From Candolleomyces eurysporus (lineage: Eukaryota; Basidiomycota; Agaricomycetes; Agaricales; Psathyrellaceae): DNA of 64,000 bases. The position numbers and the translations under genes are program-made. The DNA lies in assembly GCA_027579435.1 (NCBI GenBank), contig JANBPK010000038.1:1-64000 (forward strand), written 5' to 3'. How positions within the stretch are numbered: position 1 is the stretch's first letter; the number at the start of each line of letters is the position of its first letter. A model generated the notes under the pieces. It was given only the letters and a program-made list of their open reading frames with translations, did no database searches and had not been told where the DNA came from. This document shows, one piece after another, positions 11,672-23,318 of the stretch.

Positions 11672-14451
11672 CTACGAGAACCCGAAGGACGATGTCAGCC
11701 ATGCCGCGCTCCTCTAAGATAGAACTTGAAACGGGTACATACCTATTACCCCACCAATCCAAGTAAACACCTCCCTTCGGTAGCTGAAGGAAGAAGAACA
11801 AAGCAAGTAGCATGAATGCTACCCCGGTATCGAGAGCAGCGGAAAGGATATAGTTGTAATTGAGCCACCAATTAAATCGGTATCGACGAACGAGGTAGTT
11901 GAAAATGAACCCTGTCAGGATCCAAGATCCCAAGTTCATACCTGAGGCAAGCGGAATTATTTGAATCATCGCGAAGAAAATTGGGATGTTGACATAGCGC
12001 CAAATTCCCAGCGGAAATCGTTTTGCAAGGAAGTAGAAGGGGATCGGCAGGACGGCGCCAACGAGGAAGAACCAGAGAAGTGGAGAATACCTAGAGAGGA
12101 ACTGGTTAGATTATTTAAGAACGTAGCATCGCATGGACGGCAAGACTTACAGTCTTCCGGGACTGAAAAGCTTTGCTGGGCCAACGCCTCCCCAGATTAT
12201 GGAAGCGGCGAAGAAAGTGTGCGAGCCTGGACAAGTAAAACCATTTTTCTGTTTCAATGAACACATATCTTCGATGGTGCTGAACAACCACTCTTCGATT
12301 CCAACGACAAGAAACGTCCCGATGATCGTTCCGATAACCTGCACCATGAACATGACTCTCGGTGGTACCTTCATGTAGTGTCCTGTCTTGAGGTCCATTA
12401 GGAAGATAAGACTCTGGAACCCTGTTGTGAAAGTGAATGTCTTGAAGAGCATTGCTGCAATCGGGCGACCGGGGAGAATATATCCGACAATGAGCTGCGA
12501 CATGGCGTTTAGCGAGACATTTTGGTTGGAGATAGCGACGAGGATCGCCAGCGGTAGAACGAATATAGCAGCAAGAAACAGCGCAATGGCGAGAGCCCAT
12601 ACAGGCAGTTGGGAGGGAACGATGACCACGGAGGTGAGGATGAAGACGACAGATATTACTCCTGTTCCAAGATACCACCACCATGATACCTCGGTGTAAT
12701 TCCGCATAAGATGCGAGTGGATGTCCTGTTCGTCCTTTAGCGTTCTCTTGAACTGACGGGCTATGTCCTTCCGGAACCAGACTAATGCCCAGATGTTAGA
12801 AGGTACTCGGAAAAAATGGGATTCCGAATTTACGCACGGAAAGTGTGAACCACGATGGAAGAGAACGTGGCGAAAGCAAATCCATACGACATGGCAGTCG
12901 AAATCGACAGAAACGGTGGAGAGTAAGCGAGATACTTGTCGTGATCGAAGGTTCCGTTCGTCAAGATATTTTGTACTTGATATCTCTGACCAGTATTGTC
13001 GAATAACTGAAAGGTCTTTATCGGGAAATGTGCCGAGTGGAAAGTGTTGGTGACTGAAGGAGACTGATGAGCGTCCACTACTACTCTGAAATCTAGAGAA
13101 AGACGTACAATAGGCCACAGGAGTGATAACCCAGACGAAAATCACGAAACCGACAGCGATATTGCCTTGAGACCACCACTTTCACTGGTAGGTGAGAAAG
13201 AGGGTGTTGAGACGAAGGTCGCGACAACTCACTGGAGTAATGAGCGGACTTCCTATGTACGCAATCATCGACCAATCGAACGTCAAAAGGCTCATACCCA
13301 GCCCTGTTTGGGCACCAAACAAGGCATTGATAGTGGTATTCTCCGGAAATATCCAGCAGACCCAGTTGAACATACTGAGACCGGTGAACAAATACACGGG
13401 GACCCAATGCCATACGAAGGCCCCCACGGCCACGAAGAGGAAGAATTTCTGTCGGGAGAGCAGCCCTTTGGCCTCTGGCTGATAGGTTTGGTGCAGAGTA
13501 TTGTAGAGAACGCATGAAGCGAGCACGTTGGGCCATATCATCCGGGCTGGCCATACGACAAACTGGCGAAGTAGACCGGCTAAAGAGAAGCCGAAGACTT
13601 GAGTTCCGAGGGCAAGGAGAATTTGGTGGGAGTAGGGCACTTGCATGCCATAGAACACCCTACGACATATCACGGTTTCCATCGAGTACACGCCATTGCA
13701 TGCAAGATTACCCATGATCGTGATACAGACATGCTCCTTGACGGAAAATGGTCCTGGGTTCAGCGTCCACCTGTAACCGAACGTGTCGAATACGGTGCGA
13801 GGTAAGATTCGGGCCAGTAGTCGTCCGAGCGGAAGGGAGATGAGCTGAATGACGATCCCTGATAGTAATACGCTTGGATCTCAAGCCATTGTCAGATAGG
13901 GCGAGTTTACAACTAGGCAAGGGTACCTACAGCGAAATATCAAGACCTGATTAAACATCGTTGCCGCAAAGATAATGAATATGCCTAAAAACCACCTACA
14001 GACGAGTGATGTTAGCTTTCCACTGGAAATTTCAGAGACAGGAAGTAACAAACATCCGGAAGGTGTTGACGGGCATGTCGGGATCGTCAACGCTCGAAAC
14101 AGATGCCCTGACTTCAGGATACGGCGATTCTCTGGGAGTTCAAAAAGTTAGAAGTTGTTGGGTCTGTCAAAGAAAAAATACGCACTCGCACCAGTCATCT
14201 CCAGGAGCTAACTCTTTGGAGCGTTCGGACTCGAATCGATTCGACTCCGTGTCGATACTGGACGGCGTCGGTAGATTATGACTTGGGGCAGATACCGAGT
14301 GAAAACTTTGGCGCATTAAGTCTAGATTGGGATCGTTCAAATTCTCTTCGTAGAATGCGCGCCGACTGCGAGAGCCTAGGACTTGCATCTCTATTCCCTG
14401 TGTCGGAGGCAAGTTGCTAGAGATGGAAGAGTGTGCGTTTGCGGAATCCAT
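11672..14451 (-). CDS. OPT family oligopeptide transporter, copy 1
   Basis: Proton-coupled transporter of short peptides at the plasma membrane. The first exon starts MDSANAHSS at 14451, and the same Met is conserved in copy 2. The reading passes through ESPYPEVRASVS, DDPDMPVNTFRMWFLG (the SPYPEVR and NTxRxWxLG signatures of OPTs), then RYPSVLLSGIVIQL and many hydrophobic segments. It ends with LDWWGN-RSAAWLTSSFGFS and a stop at 11672-11674; this last exon needs an intron whose acceptor is CTTAGAG. There are about eight to ten introns, which I did not all fix to the base. The gene is divergent from the arrestin-like gene to its right, sharing a 950-bp intergenic region. The frame looks intact, but I did not check every junction. 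Confidence 0.85.
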
Positions 14452-15397
14452 GGTTTGGAGCTTCGAAAGGGAAGGAGCAGTTTTTCTACGGTGCAGGAGC
14501 TGGGTCTTTATGCAAACGGCGGCGTAGATCGAGTGCCAAGCCATCCGACGCCGCTCAACGAAAGCGGATACATCATTATGTTCCTTGGAATCGATCGCCG
14601 TTTCGATTGAATGAATGGCTGGAAGACCGTCAGGACCGGAGGGATGTCACAGCCAGAGCAAGTTTCAAATTGCCAACGATATTAACTTATGGATTGAGCA
14701 CTTTCATGGCCCCTAAAGTTTGATGTAATTGATGATTCAGACACACCCCTTACTAAAAGGGACTGGCATTGCATTGCCGTGCCAGTGCTGTTGTGGGTCC
14801 TCGACCGGCCAGGTCGGGGCGCTGCCATGAACGTTCCCGGTTGTCAGTCCCTGACTGGGAGGTTTGACATGGATCCATTGACACGGCTGACACAGTAGGT
14901 GGCAAAAGAGCTACTCTCCCGTCGCCGGACTGAGATTCATCAGTACCAAAGTGCGCTGACGGGTTAAAAGTGGATGTTCACAGGCGTCTTGGCATAGCAC
15001 ACACACGCCCACAGTGACCTATCTATCGGCCCATCCCGATCCGGGCTTATGGCGATCAGCCTGCCAATCAGGGCAAGGCGCCAGATGAAACGTAAAGCTT
15101 TAAAGCTCGAGCTGCGATCAACGAAACAGCAGTGCGCTCCCCCCCTCCCCTCACATCAACTCCCTGGTTTATTGGAGCCATCGCTTGCGCCAACCGTAAT
15201 TCGGGAGGACCGATATTGACAGTGACGCCGGATTCCAGCCTGCGGCACCGCTGTACTAGGGGATGTCACGATCTGTCATTACCTAGTAAAAAACTACGAC
15301 GGACGTCGATCCAGACTTTCATCTCCCATCTCTCACCAAGGTTTTGGCAAATTACCTAGCCCCAAGATCTGCGCACTCGACACCCGCCGTTTCTTAC
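14452..15397. promoter_or_regulatory. Divergent OPT/arrestin intergenic region, copy 1
   Basis: 946 bp between two divergent start codons, so it holds both promoters. It is conserved in order and sequence with 22283-23318 of unit 2, including GGTCGGGGCGCTGCCATGAA, CACGGCTGACA and AAACGTAAAGCTTTAAAGCTCGAG. No coding potential was seen. Confidence 0.6.
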
Positions 15398-18044
15398 ATG
15401 ACGACATCAGCTACAGTATGTGAGTGCTACGTTTTATATTTCGATTATACGAAGCTCAAGAAGCGCCTAGGACGTCCCAAGTTCTTCCTGCGAGTGACTC
15501 AGAGCAAACCCCTTCTGTGGCCAACTCAGGGCCCACGAATCTCAACATTCCACTCTTCACACCCAGACAAACCGAGAGAGTTGAAAGCTTCTCTACCGAT
15601 CCTACAGATACCTTGCCCCGGTATTCAAGGATCGAGTTCTTGTCAGAAGCGGCGTCATCCGACTGGGAACAGACGAATCCACCGGCTGTCCGTACTTCTG
15701 GTACCAGCCCCCCACCCGATGGCCCCTCTCGGCTTCCAAGATACTCGTCAGTGTTCGGAGTGGAACCCGATGAAATTCAGTTGCTGCACGACCAAGACGA
15801 TAATCTGCAAGTGGAATACAAATATCATATCACGAAAGGCACGAAGAAGGAAGCCTGGGCCAATGTCGGAATATTCTCTGCTGTGAAAGATTCGTCAAAG
15901 GAGAGGATGCCTCGGATCCCTCATTTCGAGGGCTCCGAACCACTCAAAGGCCAGATCGATGTATTCCTAGATAAACCCAAAACTATTCACTCGATCACGG
16001 CAATGGTAAGTGTATGCTACACTCTTCGAGGGCGATGCCTGAACGACTCACAAGGTACTCTTTGTTCAGGTTCGCGGTCAATTAACCACCAGTTATCTCA
16101 GCACAGACTCCCCCTACTTTCTGGAGTACTCCGTACCGGTTTACGACCGAAGTTCTGATGCGAAATACAGCAATGGTCGCTCAGATTGGAAATTGGTTGG
16201 GTTGAATCGGTTCAGCTTTTCGTTCTCTTTTCCTCGTCATATTAATGCAAAAACTCGTCTGCCGTTTCCCCTCCCTTCTCCGACGGTATCAGCTCGGATC
16301 AATGGCGACTTGAACTCCCGGAATATCACCCCTTTCAACCTCTCGTTGCCTGCAATGATTCCGAAGGGCGAAAAAGTCGAGCAGAGCTTCCGTCCCAGTC
16401 ATGGAGATGGCTTTGGTGTGACTGAAAACACCACTGCTACTTGCATCTCGCCTTTTCCCCTGGATGGCGAAAGTCCGTCCAAGCGCTCCTTGATCCCCAT
16501 TCAAGAATATTCTCCAATCATTTCATCTCCACCAGAAACTGTGATACCCTTTTCGCCGTTTCTCATTCGCTCGCAGCCCTCTTCCGAAAAACAACCGGTA
16601 CCGCAAGTGGAAGAAAGATGGAACAGACCTCCTGCCCATCTCTACTCGGGTCGCAACGAGCCTCCTGACGTTCTCACTCCCTTTCCTATTGAGCTCCGTC
16701 CCAACCAATGCCCATCTTTATCAGAAAAGACAAGACATGAATCACCACTACCTGCGTCTATGTCGCCCCTTGCTGCTTCCTCATCAACGGCACCCAACGA
16801 AAAACGAATCAGACAGGAGATCCTTGACCAGACAACGCGACAGCTGGAGGGCCAGACCACTCGTGTACCGCCTCACGTTCACCCTGTACCGCCGACCTTT
16901 CTTGAACGCAATATACTCGCAAATGTTCACTACGAGTTGACCATTCGAATTACTCATGGCCTTCTGCGGAAGCAAGATAAGTAAGTGTTGAGTTTACCTC
17001 TTAACGGTACACCAACATCAGTCTATCCTAACCTACATATGTTAGAGTTAAGACCCATATCGTGTATGCTCCTTCTTTGGAGCCCGGTCCTTTCAGCTTC
17101 AAGCGCCAAGTTGCATATCAAGACGGGACCGGCGCACCTAGCCCAACCGAAGATCCTGAAGGATGGGAACTTCTTTCGACGATAACTGTCCAAGGCGAAC
17201 TACTGGATGATCGAATAGTCGATCTGGAATGCACTCTCAGCCTCGCTAAGCCCGTGCGTGTGGTATCTACGAGCCTCTTCGCATCAATCCTAATCCGAGA
17301 TAATGCTACAGCTGACTTACACGCGCGGAAGTTTCATACCTTGTCACTTGACTATCACTAGCTCCGATATTCAGGCTCTGAATCTATTGGCCATTCCGAC
17401 GGCACAGCGAATACGACTGATGCGCAGAGTGCGCTACACCCAGAGAGTTACCAACACCGTCGAACGTAAAGCAGGGTCTACCTCGATGGTTGTTTCTCTG
17501 CTATATTATCCCATACCTGGTTCGTCGGGGTCACTCAATTCACCAAACTCTTCAAATGCAAGACAATCCATGATCAAGAGCTCTTTGCAGAGACCCGAAC
17601 TCCAGAGTCTTGAAGATCTTGTTGAAGTCTTTGATGAGATAACCCTCGCCAAGTGGCGAATCATTCCACCAGAACCAGGCGTGTCTCCTTCGGACCTCAA
17701 GACCCGAACATTGAAAGGAGAGATTCATCTGCCTGATACCCTCAAACCTAGCTGCCCGTTTCCCCTCTTCAATATCTCTGTACGTCCCCCAACCCCTTAT
17801 TCCAATTCAGGGCCGCTCACATGGCCGATTTACATTTCGGCATCTCTTTTTTTCTCAGTACGAAGTCCAACTTCTACCATTCCGTTCTCATACCTTCCGT
17901 CCGTCCCCAATCGACCCCACAATGTCCCGTGGTGTGTCCGTCCAAACGCTCCAAGCACAGGTCCTCCTTTCGCGCGAGGTATCTATTGCTACGAAATATT
18001 GCCCTGGCTTCGCTGTTCCTGTATCCTCAATAGCGGCTCAATAG
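15398..18044 (+). CDS. Arrestin-like protein with LPRY motifs, copy 1
   Basis: Alpha-arrestin-type protein, in fungi an adaptor that brings an Rsp5/Nedd4 ligase to plasma-membrane transporters for endocytosis. The frame contains two LPRY sequences (DTLPRYSRIEF, SRLPRYSSVFG), an arrestin N-like part (QLTTSYLSTDSPYFLEYSVP, then RFSFSFSFPRH and LPFPLPSP), a proline-rich insert, and an arrestin C-like part (VHYELTIRITHGLLRK, HIVYAPS, FIPCHLTITSSDIQALNLLAI). Introns are at about 16006-16071, 16983-17047, 17254-17310 and 17780-17860. It ends VSSIAAQ with TAG at 18042. The start is uncertain: the ATG opening the main exon in copy 2 is ACG here. An upstream ATG at 15398 with a very short intron could restore the frame as MTTSATVSQEAPRTSQV. 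Confidence 0.7.
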
Positions 18045-18187
18045 GCAAAACCCCGCGCTTCCCAGACGATGGGGCTGTGCATTACTACCGTACTTCTATG
18101 CATCCCTCGATCGTAATTTTCGCGCTACATACCAAAATTTACACTATTGATTACAATAGGCTTCGCATAATGCAATCCTCTTTAATA
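18045..18187. other. 3' flank of arrestin copy 1
   Basis: Short 3' flank collinear with 25960-26107 of unit 2. It ends where the inverted segment begins. Confidence 0.4.
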
Positions 18188-18475
18188 TACAGAAAATTAT
18201 GGCTGTTATATTGATTCAGGCTGGATCTCGGGTGCATCATCAATAAACATTATCACCTTCTACCTGTCGTCGATTCAAAGCATCTGTGGTACAAGCGCCT
18301 AGAAGGATCTATTGCACCTACCCGAGGGCTCGAAGCAGACATTGAACGTTGAAGCGTTATTGGGGTACATGTGGGAGTACTATCGTCCAATAGTCATCGC
18401 CGTCAAATTGCAGACAGCGTTCTCCCCTGAGACTCATCACTCCTCAAGAATCTCTGTTGCTCACAGGATTTTGAA
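18188..18475 (+). repeat. Segment inverted relative to unit 2
   Basis: About 290 bp that matches the reverse complement of 26108-26412. CATCAATAAACATTATCACC and GCATCTGTGGTACAAGCGCC here appear reversed in unit 2, while flanks on both sides (GGGTTAC plus GAACATGAACC on the right) are collinear. No clear terminal inverted repeats and no recognisable protein. Confidence 0.8.
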
Positions 18476-18728
18476 TTTGTACCCAGCGGGTTACGGAGGT
18501 GGGAACATGAACCAATCTCCCCCCAGATCTTACCGTCCCGCTCGCGGCCTACGTCGCTGGCAGGGAGATTTACTAGAGATCGAGTCCGAAGATATCTCTC
18601 CAATGCGAATATCATTACCATACCTAACAATGACTAAGGGATCGCAATTTCGATCCCAAAGTGGCAGTTCAACTCGTCGAAAATGTCGACACATGATTTC
18701 TTGAGCGCCTGGCCGGATAAATCGAGTG
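18476..18728 (-). pseudogene. Serine carboxypeptidase relic 1
   Basis: Short similarity on the minus strand to the intact carboxypeptidase at 34379-36315, around the exon that encodes [10 protein letters not shown] (seen here as [16 protein letters not shown]). Most of the gene, including all catalytic motifs, is missing. A gap of about 50 bp relative to relic 2 follows GAGCGCCT near 18710. Confidence 0.7.
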
Positions 18729-18754
18729 GAACAACACGACTCGAATTTTTCCAT

Positions 18755-19241
18755 GCTTCCCAGGTGATTCTGTCGCCCTCAAGGTCTGCAACCCAATGAG
18801 CCCTGTCATTGACCCAAACTACCTCGGTAGCGACTCGGACAGCTGTCCGTAAAGCTGCAGTATACATGAGGGCGTCGGTGTGGAGGCGGTGGAACGCCAC
18901 TCTCGTTTTCGACCCTTCCATCCTCGACAATGACTCAGCTGCGTTGGACAAGTGGATCCATACTAGCTCTTACGGAGGTAAGGTGATAGATGTTCATCTC
19001 CTTAACCTCGGACATGACGTAGCTGAATCAAAGGCGTCTATGGTGTTAGATAGCACGAACGGGACCACCCAATAGTCACTCAGGTACAGACGTCGTTGGA
19101 CCTGATTTCAGATTGAAGGGTTTGAAGGGGCTCAGGATTGTTGAGACCTCGGTTTTCTCATTCCTTATGAATGCGCACATGATGGGTTCGACCTACATAA
19201 TGGCTGAGAAGGCGGCCGATGTCATCAAGAGGGAACTGTAG
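18755..19241 (+). pseudogene. GMC oxidoreductase 3' fragment (duplication relic)
   Basis: Copy of the last GMC exon. It begins beside the acceptor AG equivalent to 10926 and keeps NPMSPVIDPNYLGSD-like sequence. A deletion removes the WDMYVLR codons and breaks the frame. The region of the HGVGTARMG motif is scrambled and contains stops, although the downstream TTYIMAEKAADVIK-like end survives to the TAG at 19241. It has no promoter or N-terminal FAD domain and cannot make enzyme. Where the intact gene has a GC donor (GGAGGCAAG) this copy has GGAGGTAAG. Confidence 0.9.
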
Positions 19242-19491
19242 TGCAATACATTCGTAACAGTTGCTGTCATACATAATTTAATGTCCTCAAACCCATGACT
19301 CGGACTGACGAGCGAAGGTAAACCGACTAACAATCCAGCTTGAAGGACGTGTTTTCATGATTGTTTTGAATGATGTTGCAGAAACGTTAACACTAGAAAA
19401 ACCTATCTACCAAGACGAAGGTCCGATTTTGGTTCCTTCCAAAACAGGCTTCAGAGGCATACCCATGCCATCCGCCGTATTTGCCCAGACG

Positions 19492-22282
19492 CTACGAGAA
19501 CCCGAAGAACGATGTCAGCCATGGCGCACTCCTCTAAGATAGAACTTGAAACAAGTACATACTTATTACCCCACCAATCCAAGTAAACACCTCCCTTCGG
19601 TAGCTGAAGGAAGAAGAACAAAGCAAGTAGCATGAACGCTACCCCGGTATCGAGAGCAGCGGAGAGGATATAGTTGTATTTGTGCCACCAATTAAATCGG
19701 TATCGACGAACGAGGTAGTTGAAAATGAACCCTGTCAGGATCCAAGATCCCAGGTTCATACCTGAGGCAAGCGGAATTACTTGAATCATCGCAAAGAAAA
19801 TTGGGATGTTGATATAGCGCCAAATCCCCAGCGGAAATCGTTTTGCGAGGAAGTAGAAGGGGATCGGCAGGACGGCGCCAACGAGGAAGAACCAGAGAAG
19901 TGGAGAATACCTAGAGAGAAACGGGTTAGATTATCTAAGAACATAGCATCGCATGGACAGCAAGACTTACGGTCTTCCGGGACTGAAAAGCTTTGCTGGG
20001 CCAACGCCTCCCCAGATTATGGAAGCGGCGAAGAAAGTGTGCGAGCCTGGACAAATAAAACCATTTTTCTGTTTCAGTGAACACATATCTTCGATGGTGC
20101 TGAACAACCACTCTTCGATTCCAATGACGAGGAACGTCCCGATGATCGCTCCGATAAGCTGCGCCATGAACATGACTCTCGGTGGTACCTTCATGTAGTG
20201 TCCTGTCTTGAGGTCCATTAGAAAGGTAATACTCTGGAACCCGGTCGTGAAGGTGAACGTCTTGAAGAGCATTGCCGCAATCGGGCGACCCGGGAGGATA
20301 TATCCGACAATGAGCTGCGACATAATGTTTAGCGAGATATTTTGGTTGGAGATAGCGACGAGGATCGCCAGCGGTAGAACGAATATAGCAGCAAGAAACA
20401 GCGCAAGGGCGAGAGCCCATACAGGCAGTTGGGAGGGAACGATAACCACGGAGGTGAGGATAAAGACGACAGATATTACTCCTGTTCCAAGATACCACCA
20501 CCACGATACCTCGGTGTAATTCCGCATGAGATGCGAGTGGATGTCCTGTTCGTCCTTTAGCGTTCTCTTGAACTGACGGGCTATGTCCTTCCGGAACCAG
20601 ACTAATGCCCCAGATGTTAGCAGGCTCGGAAAAAATGCGATTCCAAATTCACGCACGGAAAGTGTGAACCACGATGGAAGAGAACGTGGCGAAAGCAAAT
20701 CCATACGACATGGCGGTCGAAAGTGACAGAAATGGTGGAGAGTAAGCGAGATACTTGTCGTAATCGAAGGTTCCGTTCGTCAAGATATTTTGTACTTGAT
20801 ATCTCTTACCAGTATTGTCGAATAACCGGGAGGTCGCTACCGGGAAATGTGCCGAGTAGAAAGTGTTGGTGACTGAAGGAGACTGATGAGCGTCTATTAC
20901 TACTCTGAGATCCAAAGAAAAAGACGTACAATAGGCCACAGGAATGACAACCCAGAAGAAAATCACAAAACCGACAGCAATATTGCCTTGAGACCACCAC
21001 TTTCACTGGTAGGTGAGAAAGAGGGGATTGAGACGAAGGTCGCAACAACTCACTGGATAAATGAGCGGACTTCCTATGAACGCAATCATTGACCAATCGA
21101 ACGTCAGCAGACTCATACCCAGCCCTGTTTGGGCGCCAAACAAGGCATTGATAGTGGTATTCTCCGGAAATATCCAGCAGACCCAGTTGAACATACTGAG
21201 AGCGGTGAACAAATACACGGGAATCCAATGCCATACGAAGGCCCCCACGGCCACGAAGAGGAAGAATTTCTGTCGGGAGAGCAGCCCTTTAGCCTCTGGC
21301 TGATAAGTTTGATGTAAAGTGTTGTAGAGAGCGCATGAAGCGAGCACGTTGGGCCATATCATCCGGGCTGGCCATACGACAAACTGACGAAGTAGGCCGG
21401 CCAGAGAGAAGCCGAAGACTTGGGTTCCGAGGGCGAGGAGAATTTGGTGGGAGTAGGGCACTTGCATGCCATAGAACACCCTACGGCATATCACGGTTTC
21501 CATCGAGTACACGCCGTTGCATCCAAGATTGCCCATGATCGTGATACACACATGTTCCTTCACGGAAAATGGTCCTGGATTCAGCGTCCACTTGTAACCG
21601 AACGTGTCGAATATGGTGCGAGGTAAGATTCGGGCCAGTAGTCGTCCGAACGGGAGGGAGATGAGTTGAATGACGATTCCTGAGAGTAATACGCTTGGAT
21701 CTCAAGCCATTGTCAGATAGGGCGAGTTTACAATTAGGGGAGGGCACCTACAGCGAAATATCAAGACCTGATTAAACATCGTTGCCGCAAAGACAAAGAA
21801 TATGCCTAAAAACCACCTACAGACGAGTGATGTTAGCTTTCCACTGGAAATTTCGAGAACAGGAAGTAACAAACATCCGGAAGGTGTTGACGGGCATCCC
21901 CGGATCGTCAACACTCGAAACAGATGCCCTGACTTCAGGATACGGCGATTCTCTGGGAGTTCAAAAAGTTAGAAGTCGTTGGGTCTGTCAAAGACAAAGA
22001 AAATACGCACTCGCACCAATCATCTCCAGGAGTCAACTCTTTGGAGCGTTCGGACTCGAATCGATTCGACTCTGTGTCGATACTGGACGACGTCGGTAGA
22101 GTATGGCTTGGGGCAGATACCGAGTAAAAGCTTTGGCGCATTAAATCTAGATTGGGATCGTTCAAATTCTCTTCGTAGAATGCCCGCCAACTGCTAGAGC
22201 CTAGGACTTGCATCTCTATCCCCTGCGCCTGAGGCAGGTTGCTAGAGACCGGCGAGTGTGCGTTTGCGTTCGCGGAATCCAT
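19492..22282 (-). CDS. OPT family oligopeptide transporter, copy 2
   Basis: Paralogue of the OPT gene at 11672-14451, with the same start context (MDSANANAHSPVSS), the same motifs (NTFRMWFLGIFFVFAAT, LDWWGN) and the same stop position. Long exons are preserved: 21003-21563 corresponds to the region containing YSMETVICRRVFYGMQ, and 19967-20640 to the region containing WYLGTGVISVVF. Differences are mostly conservative. Splice sites checked against copy 1 at the first, second, third and last introns are kept. Likely functional and possibly redundant with copy 1, or specialised in expression or peptide preference. Confidence 0.85.
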
Positions 22283-23318
22283 GGTTTGGGGCCTCGAAAG
22301 GGAAGGAGCAGTTTCTCAAGGTCCAGGAGCTGGGTCTTTATGCAAACGGCGGCGTAGATTGAGTGCCAAGCTATCCGACGCCGCTCAACGAAAGCGGGTA
22401 CACCATTATGTTCCTTGGAATCGATCGTCATTTCGATTGGAAGAATGTTTGGAAGACCGTCAGTACCGGAGGGATGCCCATCATGTCACGGCCAGAGCAC
22501 TGAGCTTTCATATTGCCAATGATATCATGGGTTCCGAGGATTGAGCACTTTCATGGCTCCGAACACCCGAATAAAGTTTGATGCAATCCTATCCGATGAG
22601 GTTTGGTGTTGATGCACTGATGGTTTAGACTCACCCCTTACTTGAAGGGACCTTTGCATTGCCAGAATGCTGTTGTCACTGTGGGTCCATAAGGTCCTGG
22701 TCCGGGCAGGTCGGGGCGCTGCCATGAATGGCGTGGCCTCGAGGCGATGGCTTCCCTTTTGTCAGTCCCTGACATGGACTCACGGCTGACATGATAGGTA
22801 GCCGAGAAACTAGTCTCCCGTAGCCAGATGATTCCTAGGAACACATTCATCAGCACCAAAGTGCTCTGACGGGTCAAAAAGTGGATGTTCACACGCATCT
22901 TCTTGGCACACACAGCGACCTATCTATCGGCCCATCCCGACGGCGATCAGCTGCCAATCAGTCAGGGTGAGCTGAAGCGCCAGATGAAACGTAAAGCTTT
23001 AAAGCTCGAGTTGCGACTATCAATGAAACAGCAGTGCGGGACCGCCATCACATCAACTCCTTGGTTTATTCCATTGCATTTTTCAAGTTGATTGGGGCCA
23101 TCGCTGTGCCAACCGTAATTCGGGAGGATAGACATTGACAGTGACACCCAGTTCCAACCAGTGGCACCCCTGGACTTGGACATGTCACGATCTGTCATTA
23201 CCAAAAGTGCGACGAACGTCGATCCAGACGTTTTTCCTCTCATCCCCCATCTCTCACCAAGGTTTTGGCAAATTACCTAGCCCCAAGATTCGTGCACTCG
23301 ACGCCCACCGTCTTTCAT
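22283..23318. promoter_or_regulatory. Divergent OPT/arrestin intergenic region, copy 2
   Basis: Counterpart of 14452-15397 with small insertions and deletions. Contains both promoters of the divergent pair. No coding signal. Confidence 0.6.

Larger units (their letters stand above)
10927..18728. repeat. Tandem duplication, unit 1
   Basis: First unit of a direct duplication of about 7.8 kb: GMC last exon, OPT transporter, arrestin-like gene, serine-carboxypeptidase relic. Equivalent points are displaced by 7820 bp (OPT stop) to about 7914 bp (arrestin middle). Unit 1 begins at the acceptor of a GMC intron and ends near 18728, where carboxypeptidase-like sequence is joined through about 26 bp to the second GMC fragment. 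Confidence 0.85.
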
